DNA from: Fasciola hepatica
Taxonomy: Eukaryota; Platyhelminthes; Trematoda; Plagiorchiida; Fasciolidae
DNA length: 64,000 nucleotides
Reading direction: 5' to 3'
Assembly (NCBI GenBank): GCA_948099385.1
Contig: CANUEZ040000193.1
Coordinates: 74,501 to 138,500, forward strand
The position numbers and the translations under genes were made by a program. The notes beneath the pieces are model-generated. The model saw only the letters and a program-made list of their open reading frames with translations, was not told the origin of the DNA and did no database searches. This document shows, one piece after another, positions 43,430-55,374 of the stretch; positions within the stretch are counted from its first letter, which is position 1, and the number at the start of each line of letters is the position of its first letter.

Positions 43430-45430
43430 AAATTTGTCAGGATGCCTTAGTTTTGCCACTTGGATGTAAAATACTGTCCTCAACCAATGTCAAACCGAGG
43501 TTCTCTCATTCGGTTTGAAATATAGCACCCCACCTAGAAACATCAGTTTTGTGGAATCACAATCTCGTTTTGAATATTTCTTCGACGAACTGTTATCCCT
43601 GAACCGAAAATAGACGGAAGCAAAAATCTGATTTAAAGAAAGACTTGTTGATCTCGTACTTCAATACAGATGCGCTCCAGCTCGACAGAGGAGTCTTTTA
43701 AATGAAAATCATCTGAAGGCACCTCAAGAATTGAGATGCAACAACAATATCGTCATAATGCAACCTGACAAAGGGTTGGGGGTGGTCATCATGAATGAGA
43801 CAGATTAGATAGGAAAATGAAGATTGTTCTGACAGGTGCAACCCAATTTCAAGTATGCAACAAAGAGGACAACGTAACAAGTCTAGAAAAAACCATCTCA
43901 CAAGATGTACAACTGCTACTCGAGGGTGGGATCATTGATCAGTGCTCCGCGAAACAACTTAAACCGAGCGGTCGTCAACCATCTCAGCCCTACGGACTAC
44001 CTAAGCTGCGCACGCTCAGTGTGTCATTTAGACCCATCCTATCAATGAACTACTCAACGCAACACATGTTAGCGAAGTGGTTGGTCAAAACACTGAGGCC
44101 AATCACAAAAAACCTGACGCAATACAGCCTTGAAGATAGCTTCGAGCTAGCTAAAGCTCTGGATTACATCAATATCAGAAACTGACATTCATCCAGCATG
44201 GACATTAAGTCACTATTCACCACCGTGCCGGTGCGCGAAACACTTACTTTTAATTGTGACTACGTTCACAAAGAGAAAATCAACATCAAAATTCCAGTAA
44301 CGAAACTGAAACTCCTATTATTGTGGTAAACTGAAAACGTTTCAGTATTCTGAGCAATTATTTTCACCAAACTGATGGCGTGGCAATGAGGAGCCCACTA
44401 GCCCCCCCCCCCACCGCTCTCCGAAATATTCAAGACGATTCTGGAGAATAGGATAATAGACACTATCGGTGATACGCATCTCTACAGGAGATACGTCGGT
44501 GATATCTTTGTTATCAGCATCTCAGAGCGGGACCCCATCGATCTCTTCCGTAGACTCAATAAAGTTCATCCGAACACAGCTCACCGTCGAGCACGAGTCT
44601 GGGAACAAGTTCGCATTTCTCGATATTATGATAACCAGGCGTCCAGGGGGTTGCGTGGACAGGCCGCTTTACCGAAAGCTCACATGGTTGGGACAGTACC
44701 TGCATTTTACGAGTTTTATGCGCCTGAGTTACAAACGTGAGCTAATGCGAACCATGTATGACAAAGACTGCAAAATCTGTACGACAGTTAGTCTGAACTG
44801 TGAAACGGAGCTGCCAAATAGCATGTTATAGTCAAGTGGCTACCCATAACATTTTATCAAAAGGTACTGAACAGCATGCAGTCAAAGTCAGTCCCTAAAT
44901 GTAAGGTTTTCTTGCATTCATCCTTCAAGGGCGATGACAAACAAACCGTTTGCGCGCCGCCTGAAATCGGCATTGAAGCAGTCATACAATGCCGCCGAAT
45001 CTGCCCTACTCTACACATGCAGACAGACATTCGTCCCTCCACCAACCAAACTTTATCAGTTCATCCCACATCACACCTATACATGTCCACGCGTGGGAGC
45101 TCGGCCGCCTACCCAGGCCGAACTGAACAGCAACTTTGACTGAGGGTGACGGGACAGGTCTCAAGGTGGGTGGACACCTATGTTGACCAACTGGAAGCAC
45201 GCCGCAAGAGGTCACAGGCCAGGAATCCGTCAGCCTTTTGCACTGCACTGCATTTGCTAGACAAAGCACTGGATCGACCGCACAGCTGAGTTCTATGTGA
45301 TCTTCTTTGCCACCAATTCAAGTCTACTACAGTCCAAAGATGGAAGCTTTTTGTGCAAGTAAAGGGAGTTATTCGACGCTGCTCTGGTAAGAACATGATG
45401 TTTGTGAACTTACCACCGGTAATATTATTG
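43430..45430 (+). mobile_element. Penelope-like element (RT and GIY-YIG endonuclease), decayed
   Basis: Plus-strand fragments in order: FGLKYSTPPRNISFVE (about 43510), NIVIMQPDKGLGVVIMN (43750), QPYGLPKLRTLSVSFRPILS followed by MNYSTQHMLAKWLV (43980-44085), SMDIKSLFTTVPV (44198-44235), RRYVGDIFVIS (44489-44520, catalytic YVDD now YVGD), EHESGNKFAFLDIMITRR and GQYLHFTSF (44590-44715), and a GIY-YIG-like endonuclease around YTCP-R...PGRTEQ (45070-45130). Frameshifts and a C-run (44402-44412) break it. Such elements encode RT plus GIY-YIG endonuclease and belong to neither the LTR nor the LINE class. Confidence 0.85.
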
Positions 45431-45441
45431 TTATTGTAATG

Positions 45442-45443
<2 letters not shown>

Positions 45444-45494
<51 letters not shown>
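45444..45494. repeat. (TA)n microsatellite at the PLE 3' side
   Basis: About 25 TA units beginning just after the last PLE-like sequence. Confidence 0.98.
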
Positions 45495-45496
<2 letters not shown>

Positions 45497-48400
45497 GTAA
45501 TATGCACCGGATGAGATACAGACAAATCTATCCGGATACAAATGGTGCAACGTAACTCTATTCTCTTTTCAAGCTCATGTCGGGAAAAGCGGGCTTCAAA
45601 TTATTAGAAAATGACACCAATTTTCAGTTTATTCACAGCTTCACAAGAATTACGCTATAAAATGTTCAGAAGGTTATCACAAGCCAAAACTTGCACTTGA
45701 AAATTATGATGGTGAACTTTTGTAATGAAGTATAGAATACCATCAAATTGGAGTGCCATAGGAATGAGCTCTCGATTTTTCTATTTTGTATTCCACGTTT
45801 GCGCAGCTATGCAGAAGACGCATGCGCCGGAACCTCAGAGGCTCATCGCACTAACAAGAATATCCAATGAATTTGATCCTGAGAGCTGAAGTGGAGCACT
45901 GCATGTGGTGTGAATAGGTGACGAGTTGTACGATGGTGGACCACTCTTTATTACTGTTGTAAACGTCACTGGTTGGGTTCAAACTCCACAAGTACGAGGT
46001 AAATGAGACTAATACCACTAGACCAAAATCAGTCAAAGTTTCATACCTAGTTACCAAATAAAACCAAATTTATGTCTAACAAAGCTGTTATCAGTGGGAC
46101 CTAACTTAAGACAATTTGATTGACCATAACTTATTAACCTTATATTAAGGAAAGCACAGTTCATCGGGGACCGTTTTTGATTGCATATCCATATACGAGC
46201 CGTACAGATTGATCACGAGGATACTTTGTAATATTTCGTACACCGACGGTACTGGTTATGAAACACAAGGACCTAGTTCATATAAGGCCCCAAATGGTCA
46301 GTCGCTATGGTAATCCGCGCGACAATCAAACTGTCTATCATTACTGTGAGGGTAGGGACTGACCCATCGTCGATAGACAGCCAAGTCCCGTTAGCAGTCA
46401 GTCCGTCAGCGCCTGTCCGAATTCCAGGTCAAGTTTTGAGCGAACAGAATCACGAACGACAAGACAAGGAATCAATATGGCGGAAAAGGATTCGCGGCAA
46501 TTGGTGGTTGGCCGGATCACCAATCAGAAGAGATGCTCCCCGGTGCCAGTTCGACCCAGTTAGATTGTGATGCGACAAACGGTGACAATGACTCTTGCTA
46601 ACTGCATGAAACGTACGTTTTCTATTAGTAAACAATTATTCAAAGGCAAAAAAGTCTCCTTGGACCTAGCGCGACGGAACAGAGGAAGCACCATAGTCAA
46701 TTTGCCGATCATTTCATGAAAGCCTCCGATTTGTGCGAACTTTTCTAGTAGAATCGTTCGTATGATGAAATGAAACTAAAGCACAGTCCCACTAGGATCG
46801 CGATGACCCAAAAACGTTTATTCGCAGCAGCTTAAACCGTTCATATAGAAAAGTTGAGTTCCTTTACAAAATTCGTAGGTATAATCTAGCTCAGTGTGTT
46901 CTTTAGGAATGAATACTCCCGGGGGGTTTAAATTCCTAACACTCCTACTGAAAACGGTAACAGTGATTAGATTTTGACGTCTTCTAATTTCTCGCGAGAA
47001 AAACTACGTTGCGTTGTCCACTTGAGAAGACGGCGGACGACACTGAAATTCGTAATTTGCGCCTTTGAAAGTGCTATTTTAACCAACTGCGTAAAAAAAG
47101 TGGGACCGTTAATGGTTCGTCAGCCAACATCGAATCGTTTATTGTTATTAAGCAGGTCATGCTGGTCAATTTAGCACCGTCTTGCGTAGAAAGCCCGAGT
47201 CCAGTAGCAGCGGTATGACGTCCATTACCATAGTGTTTCTCAGTAACCTGTTTGCGATGTAATTTCGTATGTTTTTTCTGGTTTCCTGAATTTGAAAAGA
47301 ACTTCAACGAATCTGGTACAGTTGGAGCAACCACTAACCGATGGCTAATTCTCAGCAGCAACCCAACTAGGAAACCGAAATTATCCCCAGTTTGAAAAAG
47401 TAAGGAGGGAACTTAAATAAATGATAGATGTGAATACAAAACCCATTTTTCATAATCCGAAGTCATATCTTCCTGCCTATAATCACTAGTTGGAGGCATC
47501 TCGTGGAAGCCTGACACACCATAAATATCTTGGCACAGCGGTCCAGCTTTTAAGGTTATCTTCCCCGTTACGGACTGGCTGCCTAATGTCACTTATCTTA
47601 TCAAGATTGATGCAGCACTTGATAAGTGGTATATGATGAATTAGTTAAGTCCACATCAACAATCCGACGATGCGTTGAACCTGGTTATTGCACTTTTTCT
47701 ATTAAGTTGCTTGCGTCGATGGAACTAATATTTGCATATTGGTGTTGATTGTCAGCTACCTGGCGTCAATTTCATTCAAGTCATCAATTGGTATGATAAC
47801 CACGTTAGTTAGCCATGGCTGAATGCACTGTAACTGCGATTATTGTGTGCACGGTCATCGATGCTTAACTTAACTTCGGACACAACGCATGTGGTCCGGT
47901 GACTGAGGGAGTCTCCGAGAACTACGGTTAGGAACCAGTTCAAATAGCTTGGGAGAATGCTGGACTTGTTTGGAAATTATATTTGACTTCACCTCACAAA
48001 ATGAAACTAACTGTACTGTTTTAATTCCGACGCTGTCGACCAAAACACGACATCGAAATAGATGGAATAAGGATGTTAACACTGTCAGATCGTGAGTTAA
48101 ACAGCATTATCCAACAACCTGCTACTCACGTATACTCACCTCAGTAAAACATACGCAAGGCAAAAGCATCCCTGAATCAGTCACATGCAAAACTGCTTCA
48201 ACAGTAGAATGGCTGGGGAGCCCAACTGGTTGATCAGACGACAGACCATTGGTCCACAGATTTTCCACGATTTCCGTCAATCACTTTATTAGTAGTCAAT
48301 GAAATAACCAATTAGATCATCAGTGCCTACTCAAAAAAATCCTATCAACGTCTAAGCGGCCAAAACGCAGGGCTTAGCCATGGGCTTATTACAAGCCCTA

Positions 48401-48588
48401 CAGACCATATCAATAAAATACGGAGATAAACAACGACAAATTATGATGTCGATAACAGGATGTACATTTGTTCGTCCTTCTCCAGTTATCATCATCGCCG
48501 TACAGCACTAAACAGTAGAGCAAGCCCTTCTGACCACCGCCTATCTCCAGTCATATTCGTACCAATGAGTGTAGGCTGTTTGAGGTTG
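45495..48588. other. Unassigned stretch
   Basis: AT-rich DNA. The open frames at 46307-46570 (plus), 47074-47361 (minus) and 47870-48082 (minus) have no recognised domains. No repeat was identified. Confidence 0.4.
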
Positions 48589-49284
48589 CCGCCATCCTCA
48601 GCTAGAGACGAATGGGCATAAATGGACCTCAGTGACATTTCAATCTCCCTCAGTGGAACCATCAGTTTATCTTGTCAATCGGTATCAGCAATTCTCAAAA
48701 ACGATGAATCCCACAGACTACCATTAACGACTTGAGAATTAATTACCAAAAAACAACTGTCTCGCCACAATGGATTTCCTAAATGCTACGGTGGGTAGGT
48801 ATATTCCAGATTACCTTTACGTTTGTGTTTTTCTACCTTCAGTCACAAAGTTCACTGAGTGATAATTACAACAAACAGTGGTTATCCTGGCGATTGCACA
48901 CAAAAAGAGCTAGAACATGTTCCATTTACGTTTATCCTGGTATGATATTGTTTCATTCTGCTGCTCAGTATATCATTCTCTAACTGTCACCCCCAGATCA
49001 GTATTGGTAGATGTTCTAAGACCCCTCTAATATTAGCCACTCCTACACATCCAGCAAACTTTCCTGTATTCGCCGTGCATCGTTTACCCAATGACCCCAT
49101 TCTCATCAGGGGTGCAGTCACGTAATTTATTATTATTGTTGTTATTATACAGGCTTGAACATATTTTTAAGGAGTTGTCAGTTGTCGGGAAAAATGGGGA
49201 GAGATTCTACACACCAAAACGGGTTAACAGCTTAGAGAAAACTACGTCCTTGTTTGCTAAAACACGAGCAAGGAACGGAACTAC
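48589..49284 (+). repeat. Inverted repeat, left arm, 696 bp
   Basis: Its reverse complement recurs at 50156-50851 with the same length. Every block compared by eye was identical. The arm contains the last part of a LINE (minus strand) and about 500 bp of adjoining DNA. It holds ATTATTATTGTTGTTATTAT at 49127-49148. Confidence 0.95.
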
Positions 49285-50155
49285 GGAACTGCTGTCCAAC
49301 GATAATTTAAAAATGTAGCTGAAACGAGCAACAGGTCGACAAGTGTGACCGATTCCGAGAAAAGTCGCAATGCAGCGGGTGTGAACAGTCAGCAGTGATC
49401 TTTTCGGCAAATAAATTGGATGCCATTACGTGCTTATCACATTAGTCCGATATGAGGCCTTTTAAGGCTATACCCGAAACACGACTGATGATGCGCAGAC
49501 TTCTACGAAGAGTGATATAGTCATTTTTCAACAGGCGATCAAAATTACGGGTGAACATTATTGAACTATAGGAAATGTACACTGGCGTACCGAGGAAGAA
49601 ATAACACTGGAGAGCACTGAACAGTCAAAGTACATGAATATGATAATGATAAATGATAATAACCGCAGTTTTCTAACAGTAATTTAAAATGCTACGACCA
49701 ATGTAAGTTCTCTAGTAAAGTCACACCGAGATATTTAACACGGTTTACACTTGCAATAGGAGTAGAATTAATAGTGATGCTGTCTTCTACAAAGGGCGAT
49801 CGTAAAATGGGTACAATGCATTCTTGACATTTGGCATTGTTTAACAGAAAACCAGACTGCTCAGAAAAGTGTCGGATACGGACAGCATTTCCATGAAACT
49901 CACCTAATTCAGACTACCGGGAGACAGACCAACTCAAAAGATCCTCATCGGTATAGCTGAATAAACGAGCTAAGTGGGTTACAGCTAAGTCACCAATGCA
50001 CGTATTGAATACGTATGGAGAATGAACAGCTCCTTAGAAAAAGCCACGATACCTAGTGGAATTACACAGATCGTTGAAGAATTTTGCGGTGAAATTGGCT
50101 AGACACAATCTTGTATCAGATGTAGAGCGCCGAGGTTTATATGCGCAGAACCCCT
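49120..50155 (-). mobile_element. CR1/jockey-like LINE fragment, RT C-terminus
   Basis: The minus strand reads FLLNNAKCQECIVPILRSP and VNRVKYLGVTLLENLHWS (49700-49860), then LRRSLRIISRVSGIALKGL, CSHPLHCDFSRNRSH (about 49390-49530), and VVPFLARVLANKDVVFSKL (49215-49300). It ends in an AAT/AAC microsatellite (49127-49148), as LINE tails of this kind do. It resembles the LINE at 61355-62930. Upstream it is cut by the inverted repeat boundary at 50156. Confidence 0.8.
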
Positions 50156-50851
50156 GTAGTTCCGTTCCTTGCTCGTGTTTTAGCAAACAAGGACGTAGTT
50201 TTCTCTAAGCTGTTAACCCGTTTTGGTGTGTAGAATCTCTCCCCATTTTTCCCGACAACTGACAACTCCTTAAAAATATGTTCAAGCCTGTATAATAACA
50301 ACAATAATAATAAATTACGTGACTGCACCCCTGATGAGAATGGGGTCATTGGGTAAACGATGCACGGCGAATACAGGAAAGTTTGCTGGATGTGTAGGAG
50401 TGGCTAATATTAGAGGGGTCTTAGAACATCTACCAATACTGATCTGGGGGTGACAGTTAGAGAATGATATACTGAGCAGCAGAATGAAACAATATCATAC
50501 CAGGATAAACGTAAATGGAACATGTTCTAGCTCTTTTTGTGTGCAATCGCCAGGATAACCACTGTTTGTTGTAATTATCACTCAGTGAACTTTGTGACTG
50601 AAGGTAGAAAAACACAAACGTAAAGGTAATCTGGAATATACCTACCCACCGTAGCATTTAGGAAATCCATTGTGGCGAGACAGTTGTTTTTTGGTAATTA
50701 ATTCTCAAGTCGTTAATGGTAGTCTGTGGGATTCATCGTTTTTGAGAATTGCTGATACCGATTGACAAGATAAACTGATGGTTCCACTGAGGGAGATTGA
50801 AATGTCACTGAGGTCCATTTATGCCCATTCGTCTCTAGCTGAGGATGGCGG
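50156..50851 (-). repeat. Inverted repeat, right arm, 696 bp
   Basis: Mirror copy of 48589-49284. The inner boundary lies in GTAGTTCCGTTCC and the outer one in GAGGATGGCGG. The spacer between the arms is 871 bp. Confidence 0.95.
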
Positions 50852-51856
50852 TATCCTTGTGATATTCTGTGAACGGGGTCTTATTGATCTCTACGTTTAG
50901 TAAAATGGGTTATGGTCGAAAAGGTTCTAGAAACGTACGTTCTTTTACGCTGTGAGGATGGCGGATAGTCATGTCGACCCAGCTGTGGACAGGAAATAAA
51001 CATAGGAATTGGTTAAGCTGGTTCATGTAAGTTACATCGATTATATAGCGCAGGTAATGCATAACAGACAAAAGACCGCCCACATTTTTAGGCATATGTT
51101 GTGTTCTGAACGCCTGATGGCTACCAGACCGTTTCGATCTAACTCTGTCGTTCAAATATATGTTCCCTATTCGTTGTCCGAAGCAGATTTAGCCCAAAAG
51201 CTACTGGTACAAATAATCCACCATCCATGGAACCAGTCACATTCCTTTATTCTATTTTCGTCTTAGTTACTATCGCAGTTTCGTGCACATATCACACTGT
51301 TTTATGAAATCGATTAGAAAATGTCTGACTGAAGGTTAGCATCTAGCTGTGTTCGTCTTCGGATATAGTACGCAGTGCTCCAAACTGAATAATTCCGGGA
51401 ATTCCACATCAAACCAGCGAAATGCGGTGAGAAAACAATTGGTGCACTAGTGGTCGAAAGGTCATCACCGTGAAATTTAGTCTGTGATGTCCCAGGTTCC
51501 AGTCCTGACACCGCCGATCACTTCGTCATTCAACAGCCATTGAGTAACCGCGCCCACCTTCCAAAGCTATCGTGCACTGTCGTATAACAACTGAAGGAAA
51601 TAAAAGGTTATTTCTCTTTTGTTTTGTCATGGCGGTTGTCTGTTCGGGTGGCTTCACTTTGGAAAAGCTACCTTCCATTAAAATTAAGACAAGTAGATTT
51701 CATTCATGATATCACTTCCTTACAGAACTGTTTAATTATCGAGAAAATCAATTTTCCTATCTCTCTGTCAAATTTGTTTATGTCTTTGCACTACCACTGT
51801 AAATTGTCCTAACTTACTGTAACCCTATGGTAATGGTATTCCGTTTTCGATTTTTG
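50852..51856. other. Unassigned stretch
   Basis: No recognised genes or repeats. Overlapping frames on both strands at 50910-51266 look like chance. Confidence 0.4.
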
Positions 51857-52183
51857 CTATCGGCTACTATTTCAGTATTTTGACCTTATTCATCAGTTCT
51901 TCTGAATTATAAGCCACTTTAAATTTGATCACGTTTTAGCTTGACCCGCCAAGTGACGGTGTTTCCCAACTAAGACCGTGGATACTTCATCTCAAATGTA
52001 GGTTTTGCTTCCGTTATCCATTTTTCTTGCTTGTGACGACATGCATCACTGATACAACTATTTTATTATTACAGAATTACACTATTTTACCGAGAACTTG
52101 ACTGTCTTCTGGCATTATATGGACCTCAGGTGCGTCTATTCGGGTGGCAAGCCAACTTAAATCGCTAACAATTGATTTTCCAG
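51857..52183. repeat. Dispersed repeat Y, copy 2
   Basis: Counterpart of 38625-38957, about 75% similar by eye, same orientation. Confidence 0.7.
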
Positions 52184-54252
52184 GAGAGGTCATTCGCTTG
52201 TGCGAATATTGGTCTAGGAGTTCCGACCCAAGTGTCACTGTATCAAGTGTATGGATCACGCGTGCTGCTGCCCGACCAGACCAAAAGTGTTCAGCGTCTT
52301 CTGTGTTCTGTCTCAGCAGTGGCTTATTCCGTGTGTGGCTTGTTAACACAGAGTGGAATCTATGTTATTTCAGTCTCTGTGAATTGGGACGTTAAGCGTC
52401 AGTTTTGTGTTTGTGTGACCTGATGATACAACCTCATAGAGCTGTCCGAGATCGCAAGTACTGATGAGATAGTTTCGTCGCTGATAGAACGGTGTTTTCT
52501 TAGCACATGAACTAGTTTTATCTATAACTTTGTCTACCAGCTTTGTTCCTATATTTCATAACTCAGACGGATGCACTGCAATCCTAGTTGTATTGTACTG
52601 ATTTTAGTGAGTTAACATGATTAACTAGGGAGCCTCGTCGACATTTTAACGTCGTCAGTGAGTATTTAGAAGAAAAAAATTTCGGTGTAACCAACAAAGT
52701 CAATGAACTGAAGGTTCCCATGACAATTTCACTCACGTGTGTTCTTCCTTCTTAATTTTCGTCTTTTGTTTTCGAAGTACAAACACAATGGTTGTCACAA
52801 CGAGCACGAATGCAATAAATGACACTGACCAATAAAGAGAAAGAAACAATGTGTCAAAAAATGTAGGTTTCAACAGTGTTCTTTGCGTTGATCAGATACC
52901 GAAGTTATCGGTAAAACTAATTTATTCCGAAATCTTCAACTACATCAGTTGTTTGTGTAACGTTTTTCTCAAACTAACAAATCCTTCAACGCTTAGAACA
53001 GTTCGAATGTTTCCGAAAACTTAGAACCGTATGGCATGCCTTTTAGGTACGTGCAGAGCTAGCGGACGATTGGCAGTAGTCGACTGAGATCTGAATTTTG
53101 AATCTCGATTTCAGTGTCATTTCTGCACGGGAAGTTTAACAGCTTTCGCACTCTGTGAGGCACATTACCCGGGATAAACTGATTTATCTGGATCACCTTT
53201 AGAAACTGTGTGCACATCTAATACAGTCGTGGATCGACGTATCAGTATGTCCAATTTTGATCGACTTAGGTGGTTTAGTTCAAAAGGAATCGCAGACAAG
53301 TAGGCTGGGTTACATAGGTTTTTGATCATTAAATAAGAGGGTAAAATGGTAGCTTCTACCTTCGATCTCTTATTAGGTTCGAAACCATGTATGGCCAGAT
53401 TTTTCAAATTTTCGACATTTCACTTCTGACAAAAGGATCTATAAGGAGCTTGGTGTGCAACACTTGGTGTTGCTCACACTTTTGGACGGAAAAAATTTTG
53501 ACTATATTTTGGCGTGCATGTTAGTTTAATTAAAAAAGATAGTTGTTAATGCATCCGGCTCGTATAATCCGGTTCGTTCACACACAAGAAATTTCGCCGG
53601 AGGCCAAATTACAAGCACAGTGGTGGATACCTTACTTCACCGTAACTTTTGGACGAGCAACAAATGTGATCTGTTTGCAAAATGTACGAAGCTCCCTGGG
53701 CCGTGGTCTGGTAGCTCGGTAGAAGCAATTGGTAGTCACTCGGCGGCTGTTCATTTCACTGAGTAAATCGGAACTAACTTATATATTTGACTGAGGTTTC
53801 ACGAGGCAAATAACGACAGCCCACTGAATTCGGGCTAGGAGAAAACATCACTTTATCCGCTATTTCGTAAAAACTATCTCATGAGGCGGTGACATGCCTG
53901 AAAACTCAAAAGGTTTACTAACCTGCGATGATTATTGCGAACAGCGGTATTGGAATCCCATTAATTCTACCAGTACCTAGTAAAAATGCAATAAGGAAAG
54001 TGAGTGTCGCTACAACAGTTACAAACAACTTAGTTTATTTAGTAAAAATTACTGAATATTGAGAAACTTTGCTGGATATGAAGAATGACAGGTTAAATGT
54101 GGATCATATTATCTGCAAAAATGGTCGTATATTTTACACTCAAACAATGTGGTCCAGTTGACCTCATCGACGTTTTTTTATTTCACGAGTTTTACCAGTT
54201 GTGTTGGAGAACCACTGCACTAGAAGGGTATCACAATTAGAATCAGTTTTCC
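52184..54252. other. Unassigned stretch
   Basis: AT-rich DNA. The two overlapping plus frames at 52144-52423 have no recognised domain. Confidence 0.4.
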
Positions 54253-55134
54253 GAGACAACTGTTTTCAATGATTTATTCTCCAATCTTTACGAATCATAC
54301 AGGAAATGGTTGTGCTGAAATGATCAAGGGTCATTCGGACTGGACATAGTTTGTGGGACGTGGTTGGGGTTAGATCGAAGTGTGGATCCGTGCGACTAAG
54401 TCGTGACAGTCACATAGTTCGGAGCTGAGTCATTGGGGTGGGGGTGGTCCAGTTGTGGCCAGGGTAATTGAAAGGCTTGGGAGAATTTCTTCTGTGTACA
54501 CAAAGCAGGTACGAAAAGACGGATGCTAATCGCCTCAGCGGTGGCCAGTATATGTAAGCAAATTTGTTCAAGGGGATCGGGGGGGGGGGTAATCTATGGA
54601 CGATTTGAATGCCAAATCCATGCTTATTTGGTGACATGAGTCTACCAAATGCCCGGGAATGGCACTCCCTGTGGTTCCTGTTCCTCCATGTTGTAGCCAC
54701 CGTGGGCAGTGTCTCTTAATTCTTTGGGATAGTTGCCTTGCCGTTCGGCTTATGTTGGTTGCATTACATTTACATCTGAACAATGCTGGCCACCTCGACC
54801 GTAATCTAGCCCCATAAACACATCCGCTTACACATACTGGCCACCGCTGAGGCGATTAGCATCCGTCTTTTCGTACCTGTTTTGTGTACACAGAAGAAAT
54901 TCTTCCAAGCCTTTCAATTACCCTGGCCACAACTGGACCACCCCCACCCCAATGACTCAGCTCCGAACTATGTGACTGTCACGACTTAGTCGCACGGATC
55001 CACACTTCGATCTAACCCCAACCACGTCCCACAAACTATGTCCAGTCCGAATGACCCTTGACCATTTCAGCACAACCATTTCCTGTATGATTCGTGAAGA
55101 CTGGAGAATGAATCATTGAGAACAACTGTTTGTC
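54253..55134 (-). mobile_element. Penelope-like fragment between inverted copies of its 3' end
   Basis: The left arm (54253-54573) and right arm (54815-55134) are near-perfect reverse complements of about 320 bp. Identity is highest in the middle (54290-54560) and lower at both edges. The minus strand of the left arm continues the endonuclease ORF and ends with the PLE C-terminal motif (LCTQKKFSQAFQLPW in another frame, 54470-54510). The right arm is therefore an inverted copy of the element's own 3' end placed at its truncated 5' end. Confidence 0.85.
54410..54783 (-). pseudogene. PLE GIY-YIG endonuclease fragment
   Basis: The minus strand encodes FRCKCNATNISRTARQLSQR followed by IKRHCPRWLQ, SAIPGHLVDSCHQISMDLAF and KSSIDY. 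This is the PLE version of GIY-YIG with its CxC entry and SAIxxHL...H segment. The YIG word itself reads NIS, and a G-run at 54582-54592 shifts the frame before the C-terminus. The RT is absent. Confidence 0.8.
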
Positions 55135-55374
55135 TCTGAGAACGTGTTTCGATGTCACAATGTGCATATTCTAGAATCAGTTTGCCTAATATGGATCACC
55201 AACCGTACTTGCTCCGTATCGAAGTGATATAACAATCTTTAATACACTTTTCGCATGAAAATAGTTTTTATACGCCTTTTGACTACGCTGATATTGTTCC
55301 AGTTTCAGGAATTGAATGTAAAATAATTTGTTGAACTTTAATGTTGGTGTATTGTTTTTCTTGAGGCATGCCAT

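Noticed and set aside
44402..44412. Run of C (and the G-run at 54582-54592) as a special structure
   Set aside because: Both are simple homopolymer expansions within decayed PLE coding sequence.
48783..48983. Identical 66-codon ORFs on opposite strands (also 50457-50657)
   Set aside because: They are identical only because of the inverted repeat; no domain is recognised.
52144..52423. Overlapping 83-codon ORFs downstream of repeat Y
   Set aside because: They begin inside a repeat, overlap in two frames and show no known motif.
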